Below are positions 1 through 8,926 of a DNA stretch of 64,000 bases, one piece after another. The DNA lies in the NCBI GenBank assembly GCA_944389025.1, contig CALXKU010000009.1, positions 33,800-97,799 of the forward strand. Reading direction: 5' to 3'. The position numbers were made by a program, and so were the translations under genes. Within the stretch, counting starts at the first letter, position 1; each line of letters starts with the position of its first letter. The notes beneath the pieces are model-generated. The model ran no database searches. It was not told where the DNA came from and was given only the letters and a program-made list of their open reading frames with translations. Source of the stretch: an uncultured Spirochaetaceae bacterium. GTDB taxonomy: Bacteria > Spirochaetota > Spirochaetia > Sphaerochaetales > Sphaerochaetaceae.

Positions 1-923
1 GATATCTCACTCTGGTTAAGGCCCCTGTTCAGGTTTCTCAGCTGCCGGATCTTTTTCTTGTAATTCCTCAGAATTTCCGCCTCCTCTCCAAGTATCTCTT
101 TTCTCTCTTCTTCCAAATGGGTGGCGTATCTGAGATCCATGTCTTTTTTTAGAATTCTGATAAAGTGTTTGCAAGCTACGATTCTGATTTTCTCCCTCTT
201 ATCCCCATTGCGTACGGCCTTGTACTCATCTTTGAGTTCAAAAAATCTTATTATGATCTCCTCCTTTAGTGATAGGACTTTTGAGATGTCAAGGCTCCTG
301 TGCCTGAGCCCATCACTTGGTGAGTTTAGGAGGAAAAAGATGAAATCCTTCCTTTCCCGGGGCCGCTCAAGGAAACATCTGAGCGCCTCCTCCCTCCTCT
401 TAGGCAATGGAGATGGCATAGCTTCATCGCTCTCCATCATCAGCAAAGAAATCTCTTTCAGATCCAGATTGTCGTACAGTCCTGAGAAGATGAAACCGCT
501 TTCCCTCTCATCTGCTTCATATCTTTCCAGAGCGTCGCAGAAAGAAAAGCCATCATAAACGGTACTGTCATATTCTACGCTTTCAAGCAGGATCTCATTA
601 CGCTTCTCCTTGTATTTCTGAAGAATGAATATGCGCGCCCTTTTTCTTAAAACCTGTGTCAGATAGTGCATGAAGCTCACTTTCGATATCACATAGCATC
701 TGATTATCTCCCGTGCTTTCACTCTCTGCTGGAGATAGAACTCCGTGATATCCTCCCTTGAGAGGTATCCGTTTCTCAGCGGGATGAGGAATATCAGCAT
801 TTCCATTTTAGAAATGAGCTTTCTTTCAATCTCATCCTTCTTATCTCCATCTCTCATACCGTTATAGATTATCACATCACGGGTAAGAGTCTCGTTTGCC
901 TCTGGCGAGAAATAATCTTCCAT
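1..923 (-). CDS. Sigma-factor-like hypothetical protein, partial (C-terminus beyond left edge)
   Basis: A reading frame on the minus strand opens at an ATG (923-921) preceded by a good Shine-Dalgarno (AGGAGG about 6 nt upstream) and stays open to base 1, so its C-terminus lies outside the window. The roughly 307 visible residues are highly charged. Near residues 70-110 the stretch FMHYLTQVLRKRARIF, followed by an Arg/Lys-rich segment, resembles region 2 of sigma-70-family proteins (helix with F..YL...L+.RA). I do not see a clear region 4 in the visible part. A sigma-like or nucleic-acid-binding role is inference; it could be an unrelated helical protein. It is separated from nrnA by about 90 AT-rich bases. 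Confidence 0.6.
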   Translation of the reverse strand, partial: MEDYFSPEANETLTRDVIIYNGMRDGDKKDEIERKLISKMEMLIFLIPLRNGYLSREDITEFYLQQRVKAREIIRCYVISKVSFMHYLTQVLRKRARIFILQKYKEKRNEILLESVEYDSTVYDGFSFCDALERYEADERESGFIFSGLYDNLDLKEISLLMMESDEAMPSPLPKRREEALRCFLERPRERKDFIFFLLNSPSDGLRHRSLDISKVLSLKEEIIIRFFELKDEYKAVRNGDKREKIRIVACKHFIRILKKDMDLRYATHLEEERKEILGEEAEILRNYKKKIRQLRNLNRGLNQSEI

Positions 924-1015
924 TTTTCCCTCCTGAAGAATATCTGCAAGAAAGGGGAAAGGAAAATGGAAGATTTGATACATAAAAAAATAATTCTATA
1001 TAATATATGAAATAA

Positions 1016-2005
1016 TCAGATAAGTAGTGCAATCTTCTCAAGGATGAATGCTTTAGCCTCTCCAAGCTTTAGTCCTTTTACCGTTGCCCCGGCTGCCAGG
1101 GCATGCCCCCCTCCTGAGAGGGATGAGGCGAGAGATCCTACATCGAGTCCGCTTCCTCTCTTTGCTCTGAAACCGAACTCTATTGCATCCTCTTTTTCTT
1201 TTATGAGAATGACAGCCTTGACTCCCTCGCACTCCAAAAGGCTGGGGTATACCGAATCCCCTAGACGCTCAGTACCCTGGTAGTCCTTCCTCTCATATGC
1301 GATAATCACCTTACCGTCGAGGCATGACTCGCTATTTTCTATTATGCTTGCTACGTTTTTCACATCCTCAAGCTTTCTGCCATCATGCATCCTGTCATAA
1401 AGTTCATATGGATTGAGACCCTCCTTTATGAAAGAGGTGACCTTCTCAAAGCTTGACGGTGCCTGGACGTCGGATATGAAATGGAAGAATCCGGTGTCCG
1501 TAAGAAAACCAGAGAGAAGGTATTCTGCAAGGGTTTTATCTAAGGGAATGCCAAGAGCCTTCCTTATCTCATCGACAAGAAGGGTGGTGGAAGGGGAGAG
1601 GGGGAGTATGTATGAAAGCTCTTCTTTATAAAAAGGGGTACCCGAGGCATGGTGGTCGATTACGATCACCATGTTACCACGAAGTACCTGATAGACATTT
1701 CCCGGCCTGTCCTCCGTGGAGCAGTCAAGGACTATGACAAGGGGCTCAAGAGCGAGGAAAGCATCATCAACCGAGGTTGAAAAAAGGCTCTCATACTCCA
1801 TTATCTCCTTACGCTTGAATGGCCCATCATTGAAAAGACGTACATTCTTACCAAGTGCTGAGAGAATCCTAGCCATGGCAAGGGATGAGAAAACCGCATC
1901 CCCGTCAGGATTCACATGAGATGTTATGGCGACAGCATCGCTTTCCCTTATCGCTTTGATGATATCATCAGAGACCGGAGGGAATAAGTCTTTCTTCTTT
2001 TCCAT
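1016..2005 (-). CDS. nrnA: DHH/DHHA1 phosphoesterase (NrnA-like nanoRNase / pAp phosphatase)
   Basis: This 329-residue cytoplasmic protein has the DHH phosphoesterase layout. There is an N-terminal HVNPDGDA motif (residues 30-37), a metal-binding Asp in [11 protein letters not shown] (about D94), the signature DHH (117-119), and a C-terminal DHHA1 substrate-binding motif GGGHALAAG (about 298-306). Members of this family degrade 2-5 nt RNAs and dephosphorylate 3'-phosphoadenosine 5'-phosphate using Mn2+. The length is normal for NrnA. The start overlaps the end of clpX by 38 nt and has no obvious ribosome binding site, so translation is probably coupled to clpX. A cyclic-dinucleotide phosphodiesterase is possible, but the GdpP-type PAS/GGDEF domains are absent. 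Confidence 0.85.
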   Translation of the reverse strand: MEKKKDLFPPVSDDIIKAIRESDAVAITSHVNPDGDAVFSSLAMARILSALGKNVRLFNDGPFKRKEIMEYESLFSTSVDDAFLALEPLVIVLDCSTEDRPGNVYQVLRGNMVIVIDHHASGTPFYKEELSYILPLSPSTTLLVDEIRKALGIPLDKTLAEYLLSGFLTDTGFFHFISDVQAPSSFEKVTSFIKEGLNPYELYDRMHDGRKLEDVKNVASIIENSESCLDGKVIIAYERKDYQGTERLGDSVYPSLLECEGVKAVILIKEKEDAIEFGFRAKRGSGLDVGSLASSLSGGGHALAAGATVKGLKLGEAKAFILEKIALLI

Positions 2006-3224
2006 TTATTAAAACCGTAGGTCTGGTATTTTTCTCGACATTCTCCCTTGTGACGATGACCTTTGTGACATCGGCAATTGAAGGAAGATCGTATGAGATA
2101 TCCAGCATGATGTTCTCTACTATGCTTCTGAGCCCTCTTGCTCCCGTCTTCTGGCTGATTGCCTTCTCCGCGATTGCACTGATTGCGTCATCGGTGAACT
2201 CAAGATCGATTCCATCAAGCTTGAATGATGCCTGGTACTGCTTGATAATCGAGTTCTTTGGTTCGACGATGATTCTCTTGAGGTCCTCAACCTTGAGATC
2301 ATCAAGTGTTACGTGTATTGGAAGCCTTCCTATGAACTCAGGAATGAGACCGAACTTGATAAGGTCGTCCGGAAGCAGCTCCGCATAAATCTCCTTGAGT
2401 TCTTCGTTGCTCTTTTTGCTGACAGTGGTGCCGAAGCCGAACGTGGATGTCGCGGTCCTTCTCTCTATGACCTTGTCCAGGCCTACGAAAGCTCCTCCAC
2501 AGATGAAGAGTATGTCCCTGGTGTTGATCTTGATCATCTCTTGGTTCGGATGCTTTCTTCCTCCCTGTGGCGGGACGGAGGCCATCGTGCCCTCGATGAT
2601 CTTAAGCAGAGCCTGCTGAACTCCCTCTCCCGAGACGTCACGGGTTATTGAGACATTCTCTCCCTTCTTTGCAATCTTATCGATCTCATCTATGAAGATT
2701 ATGCCTTTCTGGGCCTTCTCTATGTTGTAATCTGCCGCATCTATGAGCTTTAAAAGGATGTTCTCCACATCCTCTCCGACATAGCCTGCCTCAGTTAGGG
2801 TGGTAGCATCCGCAATTGCGAAAGGAACGCTGAGTTTCTTTGCTAGCGTTCTTGCAAGCAGTGTCTTTCCGGTTCCTGTAGGACCGATTAAAAGGATGTT
2901 GGATTTTTCAAGCTCAACACCTTCGCTTTCTATCCTGTCCTTGTTGAGAACCCTTTTATAGTGGTTGTAAACAGCGACAGAAAGGACTCTTTTAGCCTGA
3001 TCCTGTCCAATTACATACTCATCAAGGTATTCCTTGATTTCTTTCGGTGTGGGGACCTCGCTCAGCTCAGTAGAGAGCTCATCGCTTCTTGTCTGCTGAT
3101 TCTTGAACATCTCCATGCATGTCGCGGCACAGTCATGACAGATTGCAACCCCGCTGGCTGTAATAAGCTGCCCAGCCTCTTCAGCACTCCTTCCGCAGAA
3201 GGAGCAGTATCTAACTCTTGCCAT
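1968..3224 (-). CDS. clpX: ATP-dependent Clp protease ATP-binding subunit ClpX
   Basis: The AAA+ unfoldase of the ClpXP protease, 418 residues, which is the usual ClpX length. The N-terminal zinc-binding domain has four cysteines in CSFC and CHDC (C7, C10, C29, C32). Walker A GPTGTGKT lies at 114-121 and Walker B is IIFIDEIDK. An RKH pore-loop motif (GGRKHPNQ) is present. The ClpP-docking loop carries FGF instead of the usual IGF. The start codon overlaps the clpP stop codon by one base (TGATG), so the two are translationally coupled with clpP upstream, as in most bacteria. ClpX recognises tagged substrates, unfolds them and feeds them to ClpP. Confidence 0.98.
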   Translation of the reverse strand: MARVRYCSFCGRSAEEAGQLITASGVAICHDCAATCMEMFKNQQTRSDELSTELSEVPTPKEIKEYLDEYVIGQDQAKRVLSVAVYNHYKRVLNKDRIESEGVELEKSNILLIGPTGTGKTLLARTLAKKLSVPFAIADATTLTEAGYVGEDVENILLKLIDAADYNIEKAQKGIIFIDEIDKIAKKGENVSITRDVSGEGVQQALLKIIEGTMASVPPQGGRKHPNQEMIKINTRDILFICGGAFVGLDKVIERRTATSTFGFGTTVSKKSNEELKEIYAELLPDDLIKFGLIPEFIGRLPIHVTLDDLKVEDLKRIIVEPKNSIIKQYQASFKLDGIDLEFTDDAISAIAEKAISQKTGARGLRSIVENIMLDISYDLPSIADVTKVIVTRENVEKNTRPTVLINGKEERLIPSGL

Positions 3225-3823
3225 CAGTTTCTCTCTTCTACAACAAAATCTACGATACCGTACCTCATGGCCTCTTCTGCGTCCATGTAGTAGTCTCTCT
3301 CGATATCACGGAGAATCTCATCCTTATCCTTTCCGGTGTGTTTGGAAAGAATCTTAGTAGTCACTTCCTTGATTCTCTGGAGCTCCCTGTTCGCGACTAT
3401 GATATCCGTCGCCTGACCTTCTGCTCCTCCGTACGGCTGGTGAATCATGACACGGGCATTCGGGAGTATGCTCCTCTTACCCTTGCTTCCTGCTGCGAGA
3501 ATCAGGCTTGCCATGGAGCATGCCTGGCCCATGCAAAGTGTTCTGATGGGGCAGGATACATACTGCATTGTGTCATATATCGCAAGACCCGCGGTAACGC
3601 TTCCCCCCGGGCTGTTGATATACATGCTGATCTCTTTTTCTGGATTCTCTCCCTCGAGAAAAAGAAGCTGTGCTACCACCAGGTCCGCATTCGCATCCGT
3701 TATCTCCCCGTCAAGGAAAATGATGCGATCTTTCAGAAGGCGTGAGAATATGTCATATTGTCTTTCTCCTGCTCCCGACTGTTCAACGACGTAGGGGACA
3801 AGATTGTGCATTCTTTCTTTCAT
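3224..3823 (-). CDS. clpP: ATP-dependent Clp protease proteolytic subunit ClpP
   Basis: A serine protease of 199 residues that forms the tetradecameric barrel of ClpXP. The catalytic triad is visible: nucleophile Ser103 in GQACSMAS, His128 in MIHQPYGG, and Asp177 in the IERD segment with the expected 49-residue spacing from the His. The oxyanion-hole region SPGGSVTAG (71-79) is intact. The gene lies between tig and clpX, the classical tig-clpP-clpX order. A hairpin sits between tig and clpP and could reduce read-through. The start is well supported: the N-terminal [18 protein letters not shown] matches the normal ClpP N-terminus without a long propeptide. Confidence 0.98.
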   Translation of the reverse strand: MKERMHNLVPYVVEQSGAGERQYDIFSRLLKDRIIFLDGEITDANADLVVAQLLFLEGENPEKEISMYINSPGGSVTAGLAIYDTMQYVSCPIRTLCMGQACSMASLILAAGSKGKRSILPNARVMIHQPYGGAEGQATDIIVANRELQRIKEVTTKILSKHTGKDKDEILRDIERDYYMDAEEAMRYGIVDFVVEERN

Positions 3824-3853
3824 CAGAACTCCTAAAAAAGGTTAAAGATTACA

Positions 3854-3877
3854 AATCGGAGGAAAACTCCTCCGATT
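3854..3877 (-). terminator. Hairpin between tig and clpP (terminator or attenuator)
   Basis: A perfect 10-bp inverted repeat (AATCGGAGGA / TCCTCCGATT) encloses a 4-base loop in the gap between tig and clpP. On the minus-strand transcript it is followed after about 13 nt by a TTTTTT stretch, so the U-run is not immediately adjacent as in a strong terminator. It may partly uncouple clpPX from tig or protect mRNA ends. Confidence 0.5.
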
Positions 3878-3902
3878 GTACACATTTATTAGGGAAAAGA
3901 TC

Positions 3903-5237
3903 TTATTTGTTGAAGAATTCCTTGTAACTCTTCTTCTCTTTCCCGTCTTTGAACTTGTTGTTCTCAAGGAGGAACGGAACGACTTTTGCGAACTGCATGT
4001 CATCCTTGATCATGTCCTTATAGAACTCCTTGTTCTCCTCGCTGACGTTCTTAAGCTGCTCATCGCAAGCCTTCTTGAACTCCTCCTCATCAAGGGCGAA
4101 GTTCTCCTTGTTCTTAATCGCATCGAGAATCAGCTGCTCACGCAGTTCCTTTACTGCGCTTGGCTTCCATTCCTCAAGGATGGCATCCTTGCTCTGGCTC
4201 TGCATTTCCATGAACTTGTTGAACGTCTTCTCATCAAGTCCGGACTGCTGGATGAAGTTCCTCCATGCCTGCTCAAGCTGTGTCTTGATCATGGACTCTG
4301 GAACATCGAACTTCGTCTCCTCGACAAGCTTGTCCATGAGGCTGTTGATCTTGATGTTCTTAAGAGCGTCATCAACTTCCTTCTCAAGCTTATCTCTTGT
4401 AGCCTTTCTAAGGTCGGCAACAGTCTTGTATTCTTCCTTCACATCCTGAGCGAAATCGTCATCGACCTCTGGAAGCTCTCTGAGCTTGACCTCGTTGATT
4501 TTGACCTTCAGCTTAACGCTCTTTCCTGCGAGTGGGCTTGAGATGTCATCCTTGTATGTCTTCTCGATGACTTTCTCATCTCCCTTCTTCATGCCGATGA
4601 TATCCTCATCGATCATGTAGTAGTTGTAGCCGCTGCCGAGAGTGAATGTGAAGCCCTTTCTTTCGGTATCCTTCTTCTCTTCTCCGTTCTCATCAAGCTC
4701 TGTGTAGTCTATTGTTGCGATATCACCATTCTCAAGAGCACCATCCTTCGTTTTGACAATCGCATTCTGCTCTCTGAGCTTCTGAATCTCTGCATCCACA
4801 TCCTCTTCGGAAACCTCTACGGCATCAACCTCGATCTCCCTGCCCTTATAGTTCTCAACCTCTACGACAGGTCTTACATCATAGTGAACTGTGAATGTGA
4901 CGTCCTCTCCTTTCTTGAAAGGAATGAGAGCCTCCTCATCCTGCAGTACAGGTGTTGAGTATGGAAGCGGCTTATCCTTGTCATCCATTGTCTTATAAGC
5001 CTCTTCAAGGGCATTCTCGAGACTCTGGAAGGTGCTCTCTTCCCTGATTGAGTCGCCGTACTTCTTCTCAAGCACGCTAAGAGGAGCCTTTCCCTTTCTG
5101 AATCCTGGCAGCTGGAGTTCCGCCTGGTATTTCTTCAGCCTGTTCTGATATGCCTCTTCAATGCTTGCGCTGTCAACTGTGATCGTAAGCGCCAGCTGTG
5201 AGTTCTCTAATGCCTTCGTACTCTGTTTGACAATCAT
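3903..5237 (-). CDS. tig: Trigger factor (ribosome-associated chaperone / peptidyl-prolyl isomerase)
   Basis: Trigger factor binds ribosomal protein L23 at the exit tunnel and shelters nascent chains. At 444 residues it is full length. The N-terminal ribosome-binding signature GFRKGKAPLS starts at about residue 45. A FKBP-like PPIase domain occupies roughly 150-240 (NGDIATIDYTELDENGEE onward), and the long acidic and basic helical C-terminal domain follows, ending in a Lys-rich tail. The position upstream of clpP-clpX matches the conserved order. Upstream on the minus strand is AT-rich DNA with TATATTA-like boxes suitable for a promoter, but I cannot pick one with confidence. Confidence 0.97.
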   Translation of the reverse strand: MIVKQSTKALENSQLALTITVDSASIEEAYQNRLKKYQAELQLPGFRKGKAPLSVLEKKYGDSIREESTFQSLENALEEAYKTMDDKDKPLPYSTPVLQDEEALIPFKKGEDVTFTVHYDVRPVVEVENYKGREIEVDAVEVSEEDVDAEIQKLREQNAIVKTKDGALENGDIATIDYTELDENGEEKKDTERKGFTFTLGSGYNYYMIDEDIIGMKKGDEKVIEKTYKDDISSPLAGKSVKLKVKINEVKLRELPEVDDDFAQDVKEEYKTVADLRKATRDKLEKEVDDALKNIKINSLMDKLVEETKFDVPESMIKTQLEQAWRNFIQQSGLDEKTFNKFMEMQSQSKDAILEEWKPSAVKELREQLILDAIKNKENFALDEEEFKKACDEQLKNVSEENKEFYKDMIKDDMQFAKVVPFLLENNKFKDGKEKKSYKEFFNK

Positions 5238-5330
5238 TTCTGTCCTTCCTTTATACTTCGTTATCTTTATATTACTTTAAACCACCATAATATAATAATT
5301 TTAACGCACTTTGTCACCCTCTAGTTTTTC

Positions 5331-5711
5331 CTATCGGGTCAACTCGTCCAGTTTTTCTTCCGCATAGGCGAGCTTAAGTAGTGCATCCTCCCTCATTTTC
5401 CCTTTTAAAGAGGAGGAGAGGGCATCGAGCATCAGTCCTTTCGCCATTACGATTTCCTCCACGCTTTCTGCGACAGGGAGAAGGGCGGAGGAGTACCAGT
5501 ATGATACCTCCGGAGTAGAACCATACTTCTCATGAAGTGGCTTAAGAAGCGTTATGGCCTCTTTTTCCCTTCCGTCGTTCATGTAACTGAGTGAAAGAAG
5601 AACACAGAGCGCATCTTCCTTTTCTAGCGGGGTGGATGAGGTGATGCGCTCAAGAAGAGCCCTGTACTCATCATCCTCAAGCAGTTTCTCAATCAAATCG
5701 TTCATATCCAT
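5331..5711 (-). CDS. Small helical hypothetical protein, TPR-like
   Basis: A 126-residue acidic protein predicted to be nearly all helix. The central part (ALCVLLSLSYMNDGREKEAITLL, then PEVSYWYSSALL) has the small-large residue spacing of tetratricopeptide-repeat helices, so a protein-protein interaction role is plausible. No signal peptide or catalytic motif is visible. It is encoded between the LysR regulator and tig on the same strand, with about 70-90 bases on either side, so it could be the last gene of a MATE-LysR-hypothetical unit. No function can be assigned. Confidence 0.6.
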   Translation of the reverse strand: MDMNDLIEKLLEDDEYRALLERITSSTPLEKEDALCVLLSLSYMNDGREKEAITLLKPLHEKYGSTPEVSYWYSSALLPVAESVEEIVMAKGLMLDALSSSLKGKMREDALLKLAYAEEKLDELTR

Positions 5712-5781
5712 GAGAACAGATGATACAACGAAATGGGGATAAAATCCATCTCCACCTCAAATTGTAAGCGAAAGATGAGCC

Positions 5782-6675
5782 TTACATTTTTCCAGACTCT
5801 TTCAGTACGGAGATAAAGGAGGCCACCTTGCTCTTCGGTTCCTTTTTATAAAGAATGCCGAATGATGAGCTGTAATTCCATAGCACGGGTTTCAGTGTAA
5901 GGTGTGCCAGATTCTCTTCCAGAGACTGGAATGATAAGAGAAGGGCATCCTCCCCCTCAACCTTCTGCTCAAGAGCTTCGGAGTAGGAATCGAATGTGAT
6001 AACATCGATCTCTCTATGGTATTCCGCGATATCTGATCTAAGCTGGTCGAACGATCTGAGATAACCTTTCTTCTGAATGTATAGCCGCTTACCATAGAGA
6101 TCTTCCATATCGAGGAGGGGGATTTCAGCAAGCTGGCAATCCTTCCTCATGGCTACCATCAGCTTTTCCTTTCTCATTTCAATCGCAGAGAGCGAGTATT
6201 TCTTAAGTAGCCTATCATCATAGAAGCTCGTAAGCACATCTACGTGGCTTTCCAGGTTCCTGAGAGTCTCTTCCATCGAGTAGAAGTGAACAGTCTGGCA
6301 GGATAGGGGGGACAGACGGTCTTTCAAAGTCTCGAGAGCAGATTCGAACTCCTTCCTTGGGGAGAACGTTGACATGCCTATGCGTATCCTGCTCTCATCC
6401 TCGGCTTCAATCATCCTGGCTTTCTCCATTGCACTGATGATATAGCGGATGACGAAAGCAAAATCCTCTGCCAGGCTTTTTCCAGCATTGGTGAATATGG
6501 CCCCTTCCTCTTTTGCTGAGGTGACGATGCTTATCCCAGCCCTCTCCTCAATGGATGAGATCCTCGTCTTGAGCGCGCTCTCACTGACTCTCAGACGTTT
6601 TGCGGCTCTTTTGAAATCCTTCTCCTCATAAAGGGCTGCCAAGGCCTCCATGTCACTTTCACTGATAAGACTCAT
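5782..6675 (-). CDS. LysR-family transcriptional regulator
   Basis: At 297 residues this is the usual LysR size. The N-terminal 60 residues form the winged helix-turn-helix: LAALYEEKDFKRAAKRLRVSESALKTRISSIEERAGISIV follows the LysR spacing, although LKTRI replaces the more usual VSQQI. The rest fits a periplasmic-binding-like effector domain with RIGMSTF at about residue 96. Strong conserved effector residues are not recognisable, so the ligand is unknown. The MATE exporter gene lies 57 bases upstream on the same strand, which suggests but does not prove that the regulator controls it. Confidence 0.8.
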   Translation of the reverse strand: MSLISESDMEALAALYEEKDFKRAAKRLRVSESALKTRISSIEERAGISIVTSAKEEGAIFTNAGKSLAEDFAFVIRYIISAMEKARMIEAEDESRIRIGMSTFSPRKEFESALETLKDRLSPLSCQTVHFYSMEETLRNLESHVDVLTSFYDDRLLKKYSLSAIEMRKEKLMVAMRKDCQLAEIPLLDMEDLYGKRLYIQKKGYLRSFDQLRSDIAEYHREIDVITFDSYSEALEQKVEGEDALLLSFQSLEENLAHLTLKPVLWNYSSSFGILYKKEPKSKVASFISVLKESGKM

Positions 6676-6732
6676 TCTTTTCTCTCTTTATATTAAGAGT
6701 CCCATCTGTGAGAAAAAAAGGCAAGAGAGTAA

Positions 6733-8076
6733 TCATCTTTTTTCAAGTCCATGAAGCCAATCCGCTTTTTTCATGTATATGATGAAAAGAATGGAAGATA
6801 TCGTCCATGTGACGGGGTAAGCAGAGTAAATCAGTTCTATGTTGTGACTTATAGAGAGTGCGATTGTGATATAAGCAACGCGAAGGAAGCACCAGACGGA
6901 GAACATTATTATCATCGGAATGGCAGCCTTACCGCTTCCTCTGAGCACACCGCTTATAGCATGGCTTAGGGCGAGAAAAAGATAGAAAAGGCTCTCAATT
7001 CTCGCCTGTCTCGTCCCGTATGCCACAACTTCGGCTCTGCCGTTGAAGAGGGCTATCAGGTGTGGCGCAAAAATGAAGAACAGCAGTCCGATCACTTCGG
7101 CCATCACTATTGAACATAGTATGCCGAAAAGAGCTCCTCTCTTTGCTCTCTCGTATTCCCTTGCTCCGAGATTCTGCCCTGTGAATGTTGTCAGTGCAAG
7201 GGAGAATGAGGTGATGGGTAGGAACGCGAAACCTTCAATCCTCGAATATGCTCCGCTTCCTGCGACCGCGAAAGAAGAGAACGTGTTTATGTTCGTCTGC
7301 ACGATTGTGTTTGCAAATCCGATTACTGAGTTCTGTATGCCCGATGGAAGTCCGAAACGTATGATACGTCTAAGCGTCGGGCCGTCAATCCTTATGCTTC
7401 TTATGCGGATCCTATAGTTCTCTCTTATCCTCATGAGGCGTATGAAGCAGAGCAGGGAGCTGATAGCCTGGCTTATTATGGTAGCAAACGCTGCAGATCC
7501 CACTCCCAGTCCAAGAACACCGACAAACAGCAAATCGAGCACAACGTTCGTAATTGACGAGATTATGAGATAATATAGCGGATGCTTGCTGTCACCGACC
7601 GCGTTCATTATCCCCATGAGGAAGTTGTACATCAGGGAAAAGAGGATACCAAGGCTGTAGACACGGAAATATGCTATGCTGTTCGGCATTATGTCTTCTG
7701 GTGTTTTCATCAGAGCAAGGATCGAGGGTGTGAACAGGGACGCGAAGACGGTTAGAACGAGTCCGGAAATGAGTCCGAATGCGATATCAGTATGTACCGC
7801 TTTCTCAAGGTCGCCATCATCCCCGGCCCCATAGGCGCGGGAGATCACGACACCGGCCCCGATCGCAAGTCCGTTGAAAAAACCTATCATCATGAAAATG
7901 AGCGGGCTGGAGGAGGAGACTGCCGCCAGGGCCTCTGAGCCAAGGAAATTGCCTACGATCAGGCTGTCTGCGGCATTGTAAAGCTGCTGGAAGAGGTTGC
8001 CGAGAAAGAGCGGCATCGCGAACTTAACAAGATTGATTCTGATGCTTCCCCTCGTCAGGCTGATAGTCCTTTCCAT
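6733..8076 (-). CDS. MATE-family multidrug/cation antiporter
   Basis: An inner-membrane protein of 447 residues with about 12 predicted transmembrane helices, the standard MATE size. The start MERTISLTRGSIRINLVKFAMPLFLGNLFQQLYNAADSLIVGN is typical: a short cytoplasmic head, a Pro in TM1 and the conserved NLFQQLYN.AD segment. The repeated half near residues 240-280 (FGLPSGIQNSV...) shows the internal two-fold repeat of the family. Such proteins export drugs or metabolites with Na+ or H+ exchange; the substrate is unknown. It is divergent from the sigma-factor gene, and a 17-bp palindrome lies between them. Confidence 0.93.
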   Translation of the reverse strand: MERTISLTRGSIRINLVKFAMPLFLGNLFQQLYNAADSLIVGNFLGSEALAAVSSSSPLIFMMIGFFNGLAIGAGVVISRAYGAGDDGDLEKAVHTDIAFGLISGLVLTVFASLFTPSILALMKTPEDIMPNSIAYFRVYSLGILFSLMYNFLMGIMNAVGDSKHPLYYLIISSITNVVLDLLFVGVLGLGVGSAAFATIISQAISSLLCFIRLMRIRENYRIRIRSIRIDGPTLRRIIRFGLPSGIQNSVIGFANTIVQTNINTFSSFAVAGSGAYSRIEGFAFLPITSFSLALTTFTGQNLGAREYERAKRGALFGILCSIVMAEVIGLLFFIFAPHLIALFNGRAEVVAYGTRQARIESLFYLFLALSHAISGVLRGSGKAAIPMIIMFSVWCFLRVAYITIALSISHNIELIYSAYPVTWTISSILFIIYMKKADWLHGLEKR

Positions 8077-8131
8077 GTTTTTTTTATAGCACTGGGGAAA
8101 AAAGCTTTCAAGGCGAAAAAATATACATTGT

Positions 8132-8148
8132 TGGACAACATATGTCCA
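8132..8148. promoter_or_regulatory. Palindromic operator candidate TGGACA-N5-TGTCCA (site 1)
   Basis: The 17-bp site TGGACAACATATGTCCA is a perfect dyad with 6-bp arms around a 5-bp spacer. It lies in the divergent region between the MATE exporter and the sigma-factor gene, 37 bases upstream of the sigma-factor ATG. Read on the other strand it differs from the site at 45185-45201 only at two central positions. That recurrence supports a real binding site for an unidentified homodimeric regulator. Confidence 0.5.
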
Positions 8149-8185
8149 GCTATATGCCTCATAGTATTCTCAGAGCGAGGAAAAA

Positions 8186-8875
8186 ATGGATTGCACGAAA
8201 AAGGAAACAGAGGAATTCTTGAAAGCATATGAGCCGCTTATAACGAAACTTTCATATCTCTATTACGGGACATCGGAATCGGATTCACTTGAACTGGAAG
8301 ACTTCAAGCAGGAGGCCAGGATCGGCATGATAAATGCCATCGCCTCCTTTGATGAGAGTAAGGGGACAGCATTCTCCTCTTATATCGAGAACGGTATGAG
8401 AATCGCTCTCAGGAAGCTTTTAAGCGAGAGCTCAAGGCTCATAAGGTTTCCAAAGCACAGGATAGAGCAGCTGAAAGTGCTTGAGAAGGCGGAGGAGAAG
8501 GTTGACTCGGATGATTATGAGAGCCTGGCTGAGGTCTCTGGCCTCAGTCAGAAGAAGATAAGGTTTCTCAGAAGTCTGAGAAGCATGTCGCATTCCCTCT
8601 CCCTGGATGAGGAGACTGATGAGACAAGCTATCTGGATTTTATCGGCTCTGAGGATTTCTCTCCGAAGGTGCTTGATGACATCATGCTGGAAAAGATTCA
8701 GAAGGGCATGGACAGCCTTCCAAGAAATGAGCGTTACATACTCAACAGCTTTTTCGGCTCATTCGGAGAGAAAAGGAAATCGCGCTCTGCCCTCTCTGAG
8801 GAACTCAATATGAGCTATGCATCCATAAGACGCTCCTATGAAAGAGCAATCACCACGCTAAGAAAAGCCCTTTAG
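8186..8875 (+). CDS. RNA polymerase sigma factor, sigma-70 family
   Basis: A 229-residue sigma factor with clear regions 2, 3 and 4. Region 2.2-2.3 is DFKQEARIGMINAIASFD (residues 39 onward) followed by KGTAFSSYI. A middle helix-turn-helix (region 3) lies around 112-140 (SLAEVSGLSQKKIRFLRSL). Region 4 (178-229) carries LPRNERYILNSFFG and the DNA-reading helix SYASIRRSYERA. The size and lack of region 1 place it among alternative sigma factors (SigH/FliA-like size), not the housekeeping one. No anti-sigma gene is adjacent. The start ATG has an upstream GCGAGGAAAAA that can act as a ribosome binding site. Its target promoters are unknown. Confidence 0.88.
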   Translation: MDCTKKETEEFLKAYEPLITKLSYLYYGTSESDSLELEDFKQEARIGMINAIASFDESKGTAFSSYIENGMRIALRKLLSESSRLIRFPKHRIEQLKVLEKAEEKVDSDDYESLAEVSGLSQKKIRFLRSLRSMSHSLSLDEETDETSYLDFIGSEDFSPKVLDDIMLEKIQKGMDSLPRNERYILNSFFGSFGEKRKSRSALSEELNMSYASIRRSYERAITTLRKAL

Positions 8876-8881
8876 GCTTTG

Positions 8882-8926
8882 CCGTCCTGTCTGAACTTCT
8901 CCTTTCAGGACGGATTTCTTTTTTTA
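8882..8926 (+). terminator. Rho-independent terminator after the sigma-factor gene
   Basis: The arms CCGTCCTG (8882-8889) and CAGGACGG (8906-8913) form an 8-bp stem with a 16-base loop. It is followed by ATTTCTTTTTTT, the expected U-tract for plus-strand transcription. It begins 6 bases after the sigma-factor stop codon and its U-tract reaches the galK stop codon. Confidence 0.8.

Noticed and set aside
121..558. 145-codon frame on the plus strand at the left edge
   Set aside because: It lies entirely opposite the better-supported minus-strand gene (1-923), which has a strong ribosome binding site; the plus frame's protein is Ser/Leu-rich as expected from an antisense reading.
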